Of a stretch of 64,000 nucleotides of DNA, positions 36,140 to 46,931 are shown in pieces. The position numbers and the translations under genes are program-made. Under the pieces are notes generated by a model, which ran no database searches, was not told the origin of the DNA, and was given only the letters and a program-made list of their open reading frames with translations. The DNA comes from Trifolium pratense. Its lineage: Eukaryota > Streptophyta > Magnoliopsida > Fabales > Fabaceae. The DNA is taken from assembly GCF_020283565.1 (NCBI RefSeq), contig NC_060065.1, positions 20,002,866-20,066,865 on the forward strand, written 5' to 3'. How positions within the stretch are numbered: position 1 is the first letter of the stretch; the number at the start of each line of letters is the position of its first letter.

Positions 36140-37115
36140 ATATACCAGTTAGAATTTATCCCGTGTAAAATAGTTTTTTTTAAAAATTTATTAGTAAAAG
36201 CTTGTCTCACATATGATAATTATTTTGCGTTTTTTATCAACGATAATTTATCCAGTATATGATAGTTAAAATTTATATATCGGTTAGAAGTTATCCCGTG
36301 TAAAATAGTTTTTTTTTTAAACAAAAAATTATTAGTAAGAACTTGTGTCACATATGATAATCATTTTGAATCTTTTATCAGTGATAATTTATTCGGTACA
36401 TGATAGTTAAAATTTATATATCAGTTAGAATATACATCGTGTAAAATAGTTTTTTTTTGAAATTTTTATTAGTAAGAACTTGTGTCACATATGATAATCA
36501 TTTTGAATCTTTTATCAGTGATAATTTATCCAGTATATGATAGTTAAAATTTATATATCAGTTAGAATTTACCTCGTGTAAAATAGTTTTTTTTTAAAAA
36601 AAAATTTTATTAGTAAGAACTTGTGTCACATAGGATAATTATTTTGAATTTTTTATCAGTGATAATTTATCCAGTATATGATAGTTAAAGTTTATATATC
36701 AGTTAGAATTTACGCCGTGTAAGATAGTTTTTTTCGAAATTTTTATTAGTAAGAACTTGTGTCACATATGATAATTATTTTGAATTTTTTATCAGTGATA
36801 ATTTGTCCTGTATATGATAGTTAAAATTTATATATCAGATAGAATTTACCCCATGTAAAATAGTTTTTTTGAAATTTTTATTAGTTAGAACTTGTCTCAC
36901 ATATGATAATTATTTTGAAATTTTTATCGGTGATAATTTGTCCCGTATTTAAAATTTATATATCAGTTAAAATTTATCCCGTGTAAAATAGTTTTTTTTG
37001 AAATTTATATTAGTAAGAACTTGTCTCACGTATGATAATTATTTTAAAACTTTTATCGGTGATAATTTGTTCCATATATTATAGTTAAAATTTATATCAG
37101 TTAAAATTTACATTA
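36140..37115. repeat. Tandem repeat array, period about 130-140 bp
   Basis: About seven to eight diverged units. Each has a TATATATCAGTTAGAATTTA-type phrase, CGTGTAAAATAG plus a T run, TTATTAGTAAGAACTTGT, CACATATGATAATTATTTTG and TATCAGTGATAATTT. No coding content. The array predates the segmental duplication, being repeated at 54455-55433. Confidence 0.9.
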
Positions 37116-37549
37116 GTAAGAATGGCCAATTTTTAAAAAATATTTTACATACTGATTTTTTTACTGACTATATTTGTAAATAAAAAAATATTTTACATGT
37201 AATTTGAAAAAGAATTATGAAAGGTTTTTTTGCATAAAGCGTGATCTTGATGTAATTTGTCTGTGATGAAGTTCTTCATGTTGTTATTGTTTGTTAGATA
37301 GAAAAAAAATATTTTTAAATTTTTCTGCAAGCAACTTAATCAAACTTTTAGAAAAAAATGTAGTTTAACATGAGTAGAGAAAGAAAGAATGGAAACAAAG
37401 AAAGAAGATGTGAGGAGAGAGGAAATGAAATGAAAATTTGCGTAGAAGATATAATAGAATTTTGAATAAGTGAATAGAGGAAAAAAAAATTGAATTTGAA
37501 ATTTGATGTCATAGATTGGGAACCAAAATTGGAAGAAGGAAAAAGAGTC

Positions 37550-38170
37550 TCAATTGGTAGTGGGAATGGATTGAACATGTACTTGAACCCCAGGGTACAT
37601 GGTTCGATTCCCACGGAAGGCAAAAACTCTACTAGTGAAGGGGTAGAGAAGATCGTGAGGTGGCAGCCGGGATTGCCTACTAAATACGTAGAAAAGGGGC
37701 CCGGGCTGTTACAAACAACCCGGAGCTGCCACCTCACGATCTTCTCCACCCCCCTCTCTAGTGAAGTTTTTGTCTTCCGTGGGAATCGAACCATGTACCC
37801 TGGGGTTCAAGTACATGTTCAATCCATTCCCACTAACAGCCCGGGCCCCTTTTCTAGGTATTTAGTAGGCAATCTCGGCTGTCACCTCACGATCTTCTCC
37901 ACCCCCCTCTCTAGTGGAGTTTTTGTCTTCCGTGGGAATCGAACCATGTACCCTGGGGTTCAAATACGTGTTCAATCCATTCCCACTACCAATTGAGCTA
38001 CGTAGCCCAATTGGTAGTGGGAATGGATTGAACACGTATTTGAACCCCAGGGTACGTGGTTCGATTCCCACTGAAGGCAAAAACTCCACTAGAGAGGGGG
38101 GTGGAGAAGATCGTGAGGTGATAGCCGGGATTGCCTACTAAATACGTAGAAAAGGGGCCCGGGCTGTTAC
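37550..38170. repeat. Cluster of four SINEs forming inverted repeats
   Basis: Four members of one SINE family: plus (37550-37712), minus and truncated (37718-37833), minus (37834-38001), plus (38002-38170). The last two abut head to head at GCTACGTAGC, giving a near-perfect palindrome with arms of about 168 bp. The first two face tail to tail. Each full member has the A-box-like CAATTGGTAGTGGG and the B-box GGTTCGATTCCCAC. Confidence 0.88.
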
Positions 38171-38564
38171 AAGTTATGTCACCGTCATATGGTTTATTTG
38201 TAACTTGAAGGGTCTTTTTCATGTGGTTGACTTACCAATTGCCCTTACTTTAGACACATGGCAGCATCTTAAGTAAGAGCAATTGAGAGTTTTTCAGAAC
38301 AATCAATTTTTTTTTTGGTACATAGAACGATCAACTTTTTTATATAAATTAAATAGATTTTATTCTTGTCTGCGAGGGACCAAAAATTTAATAGTTTGCA
38401 CCCCTTAGCAGCCGGGGCGGCACTGATTAGGTAGCTATTGCTGTCCAAAATTCATGGAGACATATGTCTAATCTGCAATGCATTATTATAAATTTGATTC
38501 TAGGATCAAAGCATATCTAAACAAAAACATTTAATTCTGCCAGAACATAAACATTTTACTATCC

Positions 38565-41500
38565 ATGGATATTTTATCAAATCCTTATCTTTTTACAGCT
38601 TTGTCTGCATCTTTAATTATTTTGTTGGTTCAATTTCTATTGAGAAAATTGATCAAAAGCAATAATAGCATGAAGAAGAAGTCTCATCCTATTGCTGGAA
38701 CTGTATTTAATCAGTTGATGAATTTCAACAGACTTCATCATTATATGACTGATCTTGCAAGAAAGTACAAGACATACAGGTTGCTTAACTTCTTCAGAAA
38801 TGAAGTTTATACTGCAGATCCATGTAATGTTGAGTATATACTCAAAACCAATTTTGGCAATTATGGAAAGGTATATCTATACTTTATTAAATGGCTATAG
38901 TATATTTTGGTGATAATTGTCATTGGCTTTTACTTTTGGAGTGAATATTGTTTTTGTTGGATTAACTCGAAGTTTTAACTCCAAATATCAAATGTCTCTG
39001 AGTTGTATTTTAGAGTGTATTCGGATAGAGTAATTAAAAAGCATTTAAAAATTTAAGGAATTCAAATGAATCTCTTTGAATTATCTTTCATTTATAAATT
39101 TGTGTCCGGATAAATTAATAGAAAATTTCATTGTAGTTTGGGCTACTTTTAAAAATTTGAAAAGTTTTGGGTCAAATTTAAATTTGAAAAATGGATTAAT
39201 TTGCATTTTTTACAAAATTAAACACCAATTTGAAGGAGAAAGGGGGGCCTTTTGCAATTTTTGAAAATTTTAGGGGTCTATTTGCAATTTTTAAAGCTCA
39301 TAGGGGTCAGTTTGAAAATTTTGACACATTTGAGAGGAAGAAATTTCAAATTCCTAATTTTTAGGTTTTATTTGAAATTCCTTAAATTTGACATGCATAA
39401 AATATATACTTTATAAATCCTATTTTAAAAATACTTCAAATTAACCATCCAAACAAGATAAGTTTAGATAGAAGAATTTAAATTCCCTAAAAATATTACT
39501 TTATCTCAAAATATTTCCTCATCCAAATTCCAAACACACTCTTAGAGAATGAATGGATATTTTAGATGTATATATTGGTAATGTCGATTCTATTGATAAG
39601 GGTCTTTTTTATTTGTTCAATGAATTGCCACATACATCATCCGGTCACTATTATAAGGAAGAAAAAAAATTATTATAAGAAGAAAAAAAACAACTTTCAT
39701 AGTCATTAATAAAGTTGGTTAACTATTTGGCCAAAATAAGTTGGTTAAGTGCAATTAATTTTTTAGATTTCATGTAAAAAATAAAGCAAATTTACTAAAA
39801 TGTCTTTTTTTTTTTTATATATTTAGTGGAAAATCTCATTCAACTACTTGCATTAAAAAAAAAAGCAAACACCTTCTACAAAATGTTATTGTTAAGAATA
39901 TAAATAGTTAGTTAATCAACTAGAGTTAGTTGATAGGTTACCAAGTTGGTTAGAAGATTAGAAAGTTAGTTAGTGAGTTAGTTACTCCAAATATGTTCTA
40001 TAAATAAGCTACTTCATTGTAATTTTTACTCATTCTTTTATCAATCTATATTCATTCAATACGAATTTCTATGAGTATCTTCCTCATGAATACTCTTATG
40101 CACTCTATCTTGCTGACATCTATGATCTTTATCTATTCGATTCCATGATTCATAACAGTTATCAAAACCATACAAACCAGTTTTGTAGGGTTGAATTAGC
40201 TCAACTCTCAATTCTAAGATAGTATTAGAGCCTCCTTCACAATCTGCTGGGCCGCCTGCCATCAGATTCTGATCTTGTCTTTCACCATTTAAATCTGCTT
40301 CCCAAGCCTGATAGTAATCTAAATTTTGATTCTAATTAAAAATTTCTATGTAGGGGTTGTACAATTACCACAATTTGAATGATTTACTAGGAGATGGAAT
40401 TTTCACAGTTGATGGCGAGAAATGGCGTGAACAAAGGAAGATATCAAGTCATGTATTCTCCACCAAGATGTTAAGGGACTTCAGTACTTTAATATTCAGA
40501 ACAAATGCAGCAAAAGTTGCAAATATAGTGTCTGAAGCTGCAAATTCTAATACTAAGATAGAAATCCAAGTGAGTAAAATATATTCCTACCAAGATATCC
40601 AACCCTTTTTATAAGAGACAATTTACCTTTTCAAATTTATTTAATAAAGAATGAGATTACTCCCTCCGTCCCAAAAAGAATGACCCAGTTGACCGAAACA
40701 CGCATGTCAATGCATAACTTTGGCGACTAATATCTTTAATTGTATAATAGTAAAAATTATAAAAAATTGATATTTTAAAAATACTCATCGAGACGAATCT
40801 AACAACATCTTATATGTTAATATTTATTTTTATTTATTAGTAGAAAAATATGGTCAAAACAATATATATGAATAGTGCATATATTCAAAATGGGTCATTC
40901 TTTTTGGGACGGAGGGAGTAGGATCCACTGCAGTTGGATTCCGTGCAGTTTCCTGCATTCAGCCTAAATTATTGTGTTTATTTTTTTAATAAAATAATGT
41001 CTTCTCTCTCTCCATTGAAAAAAATCACTTTTCTCTCACAAAAAATACAACTGCAGACAACTATAGAGGATTTCAACTTTAGGAAATCCAATTCCTAAAT
41101 AATGTATCTGGTCTATATACATTATTATTTATTCAATGAATCTTAAAAGGTGAACTTTTTCCTATACAAAGGACCGATGGAAATACTATTTGTTCCAACC
41201 TCCAGTCTACTGCGCTGACTCACATGTCGATTAACCTCTTGGCCTCAAGGGGCTAAAATATAGTTTACGAACACTTACGCTCATCAAACCACTGAGGCGC
41301 CTTTTAACTAAGGACCAAACTGTGAGGGCTTATACACAAGACTCATAACAGACAATGGCTTATAAAAACAGCCCGGCGGACTTGGGGTCGGAACACTATC
41401 ACATATGTTGCCTTCTTTTATCTGATAATATTATCTAATAATTTTTCTAGGATCTTTTCATGAAATCAACACTGGATTCAATTTTCAAAGTTGCATTTGG

Positions 41501-44500
41501 AACTGAACTTGACAGCATGTGTGGAACAAATGAAGAAGGGAAGAATTTCGCCATTGCTTTCGATTCTGCAAACGCTTTAACGCTTTATCGTTATGTTGAC
41601 GTCTTCTGGAAGATAAAGAAGTTTCTCAATCTTGGATCAGAGGCCACATTAAGAAAGAATGCTCAAATTGTACATGAATTTCTCATTAAGCTAATAACCA
41701 CTAAAATTGAAGAAATGAGGAATTCAAAGGGTGATTCTGTTGTAAGTCTACTTTATACAACTATGCAAGTTGATTTCTGGTTATATCCGTAATATATTAA
41801 TATGGGTAAATAGGGTTTTACCCCCTGCAAAATGGGCGAATTTTGCATTACCTCCGTGCAAAAACTTTTTTTGTGATTACCCCCTGTAATATAAAGATTC
41901 ATTCAATTACCCCCTAATTCGCCAACTAGACATGGAATCTTTTTTTTTTATGATGTGGCATGCATATGTGGATTTTCTTAGAATTTTTATTTATTTTTAT
42001 TATTATAATTATTTCAAATCATTGTTATTAAAATAAATAAAAAATAAAAAAATCTTCATCTCAAATCCCACAATTTTTTTTCCAAAAAACAACCTTCATA
42101 TAAAATCTCAGGAAGCAACTTTCATCTCAAATCCCTAAATCGAAATAAAATAAAATCATCATCTCCACAATTCCTCCAATTCAAACTCTTCCTCCACCTC
42201 CTCCATAACCACCACCACCAACAACAACCCTAACATAATCAACTCCTTCATCCATCTCCTTCCTAGTCTCTACCTCTCACGTGTTCATTCCTTTGATCTT
42301 GGTGAAGGATATGGGTTGGGTTAGCAATTAAAAGTTCAAGAAAAATAACAATACATGTTCTCCAAACATCATTAATTCTGATTTAATTTTAATTTTTTGT
42401 TGTTTGTTCTTCCCATGAGAGTTGTGAAGATTGTTGATGTTTCTTGCTGTTTGTTTTTCCCCTTTTTTGTTTTTTATTTTTTATTTTTTTTAAATGACAT
42501 AGCTCAATATGTGGCAAAATAAAAATTAAATAAATAAAAACAGTAAAAAAAGAGCCATGTGTAAAAAAAAAGCCACGTATGGTTGCCATGTCAGCAAAAT
42601 TAAGATTTCAAATCCATGTTGTCAAGGTAAAACAAAGAATCTTAATATTACGAGGGGGAATCACAACTTTTTATTTTACAGGGGGTAATGCAAAATTCTC
42701 CTATTTTGCTGGGGGTAAAACCTTATTTACCCTATTAATATTTGCGCACGTATTTTTCACTTTTACTTGTACTATGCAGAGAAAAAGTGGAGATATTCTC
42801 TCAAGGTTTCTGGAAGTGAAGGATTTTGATACAACATACTTAAGAGATATAATTCTAAACTTTCTTTTTGCCGGGAAAGACACGACGGCTGCAACACTTT
42901 CTTGGTTCATGTATATGCTATGCAAGTATCCTGCAGTACAAGAAAAAGCTGCAGAAGAAGTGAGAAAAGCAACAAACACAAAAAGAATTAGTAGCTGCAC
43001 TGAGTTTGTGTCAAGTGTAACAGATGAAGCTATGGAAAAGATGAATTATCTCCATGCAACACTCACAGAAACTCTCCGACTTTATCCTTCAGTTCCTGTG
43101 GTAAGGCTAACATTGAAGGTGACATGAACTAATGATTTTCAATCCTCAGTCATGAACTAATGATTTTTGTTGATATATGTTGCACCGAGACTTCAGATTA
43201 AATGTGTGTCTGATTTCTAATACGTGTCAATATCACATAGTGACGCAGTACGGAAGCGCTAGGTTAGCAAAACGCTAAACCTAATGGATAAAGACAAGCC
43301 GCAAACACAAACTTGTCAAAATAGGGTTTCGGAGTCCACCGAAAGAGTAATTTGAAATCCACCAAATTTGAGAAAAATCTCTGAATTTTTATTAAATCAA
43401 AAGGCTGCCTTCAAGGCTACAATAATTTAGCTTAAATAGGAGTGAAAAATAAAATTAACAAATCTCCTAAAAGATGGTAAAAATAAAAACAACAAACCTA
43501 ACTAAATAAAAATTACAAATCTTCCTAAAATATAAAAATAACTAACCTAGGTGAAATATAAAAATAAGAAATCAACCTAAAATATAATAAAACTAAATCT
43601 AACTAAAATAATAATAATATAGAGAAGAAATCCTCCTACATCAGTCTCCTCTACCTCAAAAGAACTCGACCCCGAGTTCTCGTCTTGATAAAGAGCTTCC
43701 TTTGCAGGTTGACTCCTCCAATGAACAAGAGACCACCCTCCTGGATCCCATCGAATGAAGTGAGAGGACCTGTCTCGTGTCAACACATCCAAATGACCAT
43801 CGGGGTTCCATTGCTCAAAGATAGCACACAGAATTGGAAATTTATCACAAAAGGGTATTTGACCCAACTCAGTTAACATGCTTGAGCTAGTGCCTAAACC
43901 ATAAGATTTAAGGTAAAACCCGAATTGAACCCGATCTACAAGCAAATCCTTGAGTTCAATGTGACGGCTGTGATGCGGCGGTTTTGCTGAGATGGAAGTC
44001 GCCGCCTGCATCCTAGTGTCAGGAGGTTCTAGTGGCGGTGAGGTTGTTGTCGGATTTCGCACAAATACATTTGGCTTAGACGGAGCCGCCACAGGTAGGT
44101 CGACATCAAGTTGTGGATCACCAGACTTGCACAAGACAATTTGTTTTATCCTAGTTGGAGTCTCTTCACCTCCCTCTTCGGACACAACTTCCTCATTCTC
44201 AGAACTCGAGTCATCAGTAGATGGGTTGTTGCAGTTGTTGGCGCCGTTTCTGTTGTTGTTATTGTTTCTATTGCTGTTGTAGTGTCGGTTGTTGTTGGAT
44301 AACGTTGTCACCTGTGTTGTCAGAGCGGTGATGGTCGCGATTAAAGCCGTCATGGCACCGTAAAACTCTGTTTTCGTCACCGGTTGATCTCCCATCTGAT
44401 CACGTTAGGAAAAGAACAGGAGAAACCTGCTACCAACTGACGCAGTACGGAAGCGCTAGGTTAGCAAAACGCTAAACCTAATGGATAAAGACAAGCCGCA

Positions 44501-46065
44501 AACACAAACTTGTCAAAATAAGGTTTCGGAGTCCACCGAAAAAGAGTAATTTGGAATCCACCAAATTTGAGAAAAATCTCTGAATTTTTATTAAATCAAA
44601 AGGTTGCCTTCAAGGCTACAATAATTTAGCTTAAACAGGAGTGAAAAATAAAATTAACAAATCTCCTAAAAGATTGTAAAAATAAAAACAACAAACCTAA
44701 CTAAATAAAAATTACAAATCTTCCTAAAATATAAAAATAACCAACCTAGGTGAAATATAAAAATAAGAAATCAACCTAAAATATAATAAAACTAAATCTA
44801 ACTAAAATAATAATATACAGAAGAAATCTTCCTACATCACATACATACGCATGTAGTTACATTCAACTACTTTTGTTTTGTTTTTCAAAATTATTATAAT
44901 GTCTGTGTCAATGTCATATCTAGTGTTAGTGCTTCATAGGATATATATCCCTCCACCTTGGATCCTTTATAACCTCTTTAGCCAAACATCTTAGGTTAAA
45001 CTAACAGCTGAGATGTAATACTCGGTTTTTTCTACACCACCCATTGATAATTTGGGGGTATTTACCCCACAACCAATGAGAACAAGTCATATGCATGTGA
45101 AGTAAAAGTTGCTGGCAAGTTAGTTATGGGTAGCACATGTAAATCTACTTATGTGGCCCGTTCTCATTGGTAATTGAGTAAATACCCCCAAATTATCAAG
45201 GGGTAGTATAGGTCTCACCGCAATACTCTCGTCCATTAGAATTATCCAACGGTGGAGGTTTGACTGCAGAGGATCCAAGTTGCATATCCCCCATAGTATT
45301 ATTAAGATTCTTTTCATGCAGGATGCAAAAATTTGCTCTTCTGATGATACATTGCCAGATGGATATAGTGTAAAAAAAGGAGACATGGTGTCTTACCAAC
45401 CTTATGCAATGGGGAGGATGAAATTCATATGGGGTGATGATGCTGAGGAATTTAAACCAGAAAGATGGCTTGATGAGAATGGCATTTTTCTACCAAAAAA
45501 CCCTTTCAAGTTTACTGCTTTTCAGGTTAGTACAGTTTTAATGTGGACATGTGTAATGTAACATTTATTAATGGCATTTAAGGTAACGATTAATGAAAAC
45601 AAATCACATAAGTAGATTTGCATGTAGTACTCGCAATTAACTTTTAACCAACTTTTACTTCACATGCATATGATATGTTCTCATTATTAAGGGATAGTGT
45701 AGATAAAACCGACATTATTTATTCAAAGCGAAATATATATCATATGCACGTGAAGTAAATATTGTAGATAAATCCGACATTATTTATTCAAACTTGGTAA
45801 ATATGCCAACTTGTGGATAAAATGTATGCAGTTTCCTTTGGAAAAGCATGCTTATAAATATTGAATTTTGATTGAAATGCAGGCAGGTCCTCGGATATGC
45901 CTAGGAAAGGACTTTGCTTATAGACAGATGAAGATATTCTCAGCTGTTTTATTAGGTTGTTTTCGATTCAAATTGAATGATGAAAAGAAAAATGTGACTT
46001 ATAAGACAATGATAACTCTTCACATTGATGGAGGTCTTGAAATCAAAGCCTTACATAGGGATTAG
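38565..46065 (+). CDS. Cytochrome P450 C, CYP704-type
   Basis: Exons: 38565-38870, 40354-40569, 41451-41741, 42780-43100, 45322-45525, 45883-46065, all phase 0, 506 residues. Hydrophobic anchor about 8-26; GDGIFTVDGEKW after the exon 2 start; AGKDTT near 302; ETLR near 368; PERW near 424; heme loop FQAGPRICLGKD with Cys near 452. Family as for genes A and B but a separate lineage: exon 1 of A/B corresponds to exons 1 and 2 here, split by an extra intron after NFGNYGK. The residue before AGKDTT is Phe, where A, B and D have Ile. Introns 2, 3 and 4 carry insertions missing from gene D. No exon is damaged, so it should encode a full protein. Confidence 0.9.
40660..40918. mobile_element. Stowaway-type MITE in gene C intron 2
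   Basis: 259 bp with inverted ends CTCCCTCCGTCCCAAAAAGA and flanking TA. Gene D lacks it: the intron there runs straight from TTATTGAATAAA to the shared TAATGTATCTGGTC. The absent stretch is longer than the MITE (to about 41095). Confidence 0.9.
41195..41400. repeat. Dispersed repeat in gene C intron 2
   Basis: Segment with GTTTACGAACACTTACGCTC, ACAAGACTCATAACAGACAA and GGACTTGGGGTCGGAACA, related to the pair at 4630-5045. Gene D carries the same copy at 59845-60058, so it predates the duplication. Confidence 0.55.
41804..42732. mobile_element. Mutator-like non-autonomous transposon in gene C
   Basis: 929 bp in intron 3, flanked by the 9-bp duplication TATTAATAT (41795-41803 and 42733-42741). 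Ends are imperfect inverted repeats: GGGTAAATAGGGTTTTACCC against GGGTAAATAAGGTTTTACCC, continuing into the CAAAATGGG/CAAAATAGG region. A 9-bp duplication is the mark of Mutator-like elements. Gene D has the single-copy empty site near 60447. No transposase is encoded. Confidence 0.92.
43241..44839 (-). mobile_element. Short LTR retroelement in gene C intron 4
   Basis: 1599 bp: LTRs of 403 and 402 bp (43241-43643 and 44438-44839) with TG...CA ends, and a 794-bp interior. Direct flanks CATAG and CATAC form an imperfect 5-bp target duplication. On the minus strand the interior starts with a candidate primer site GTTGGTAGCAGG and ends in the purine-rich GAGGTAGAGGAGAC. No RT or integrase is present, so it depends on other elements. 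Gene D has the empty site near 60953. Confidence 0.9.
43577..44395 (-). CDS. Gag-like ORF of the short LTR element
   Basis: Open frame of 272 codons starting 42 bases inside the 5' LTR and running into the 3' LTR. The N-terminus (MGDQPVTKTEFYGAMTAL), with an Asn-rich stretch, resembles the start of plant gag proteins. The end (SGSSSFEVEETDVGG) resembles the C-terminal tail of gypsy polyproteins and overlaps the purine tract. No CCHC knuckle or enzyme motif is seen. It is best read as an internally deleted polyprotein; whether it is translated is unknown. Confidence 0.5.
   Translation of the reverse strand: MGDQPVTKTEFYGAMTALIATITALTTQVTTLSNNNRHYNSNRNNNNNRNGANNCNNPSTDDSSSENEEVVSEEGGEETPTRIKQIVLCKSGDPQLDVDLPVAAPSKPNVFVRNPTTTSPPLEPPDTRMQAATSISAKPPHHSRHIELKDLLVDRVQFGFYLKSYGLGTSSSMLTELGQIPFCDKFPILCAIFEQWNPDGHLDVLTRDRSSHFIRWDPGGWSLVHWRSQPAKEALYQDENSGSSSFEVEETDVGGFLLYIIIILVRFSFIIF
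45034..45209. mobile_element. MITE-like inverted repeat in gene C intron 4
   Basis: Ends pair as TTGATAATTTGGGGGTATTTAC against the reverse complement near 45170-45200, with CCAATGAGAAC further in. Gene D has the same element (61150-61325), so it predates the duplication. A partial relative lies in intron 5 (about 45590-45710). Family not assigned. Confidence 0.65.
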
Positions 46066-46931
46066 AAGATGATTCTTTACAAAAATATCAAACTCTATAT
46101 GCTTATTTTACATAAAATATCAAAGCCTTAGCATGAAGTTCTTCAATAAAATATGCTTATTTTACATGTGATGTGATGATGATGGATAATTATATTCATC
46201 GACATAAGGTTTCGTTTGGTGGCAAGAATAAGAGATATTGGTATCATATGTTGCTTTACTAAGTGTGTGATAAAACTGTTGATATTTTACCTGTAAGAGT
46301 TTCATATTAAATGGAAAAAGTGAAATTTGAAGGTTTTGGATTAAAATGTTGTATAAATTCATTTATGTGATTGTTTAAGGTTCAATGTGATGATCATCAG
46401 ACCTCTTTGTTGTGAAATAACAGAGCTGAAGAAGAAAAATAACACAATCACAATATAAAAATATAACATGCAAACTCTCGGTTAAAAAATTATAATGCGA
46501 AAACTCCAAAAACACGAAAAAAATCATGACCGTCATCTAAACCCTAACCAGAGAATTATTACTATGTAAAAAAATTTACAACACATTGACTTTTCTCACT
46601 TTGACTCAATGCCCTAGTACAATCACACTCTCGCAAAGCAAATATTTCCTATGTAAAGTCTTACTGACATGTGCATCTAAAAACAAATAACCTAGGCTCA
46701 ATATATAGTTTTAGTCTCCCCTTGCTTCACCACACTAAACAATGTGAGACTTCTTTAATACATATTTTTTAACCTCCTTTATTTAAGAGACCCAATGTGG
46801 AACTTAAAAATATATATTAAAATAACAATGGTGGCGGTCAACACCGAGAACTACCTATCAACGCCGAAGCTTCGCCATCCTCTGTTGTGCTAGGGTCCTG
46901 AGCTCCACCTTGAGCCGTCACGGGTGGTGGT
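46066..46931. other. 3' flank of gene C
   Basis: AT-rich; matches the flank of gene D (62180-63010) closely. No gene or promoter is evident. It ends where the solo LTR begins. Confidence 0.6.

Larger units (their letters stand above)
35209..38564. other. Spacer between P450 B and C
   Basis: No gene. It holds, in order, the 3' flank of B, one SINE, an array of 130-140-bp tandem repeats, a cluster of four SINEs in opposing orientations, and the gene C promoter. A TATA-like TATAAAT lies at 38487-38493, about 72 bases before the ATG. Confidence 0.7.

Noticed and set aside
36140..37115. Regularly spaced repeats that could suggest a CRISPR array
   Set aside because: The whole unit repeats, including the stretches between the conserved phrases, units are diverged and AT-rich, and the context is a plant nuclear locus. 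It is an ordinary tandem repeat.
37348..38222. Overlapping open frames of 74-168 codons on both strands (and the same at 55666-56540)
   Set aside because: They are read-through of the SINE cluster; the repeated peptide-like phrases are the same SINE read in several frames, not a protein family.
43685..44302. Plus-strand open frames over the short LTR element
   Set aside because: They are shadows of the minus-strand gag-like frame, with Leu/Val runs that are complements of its Asn-rich stretch.
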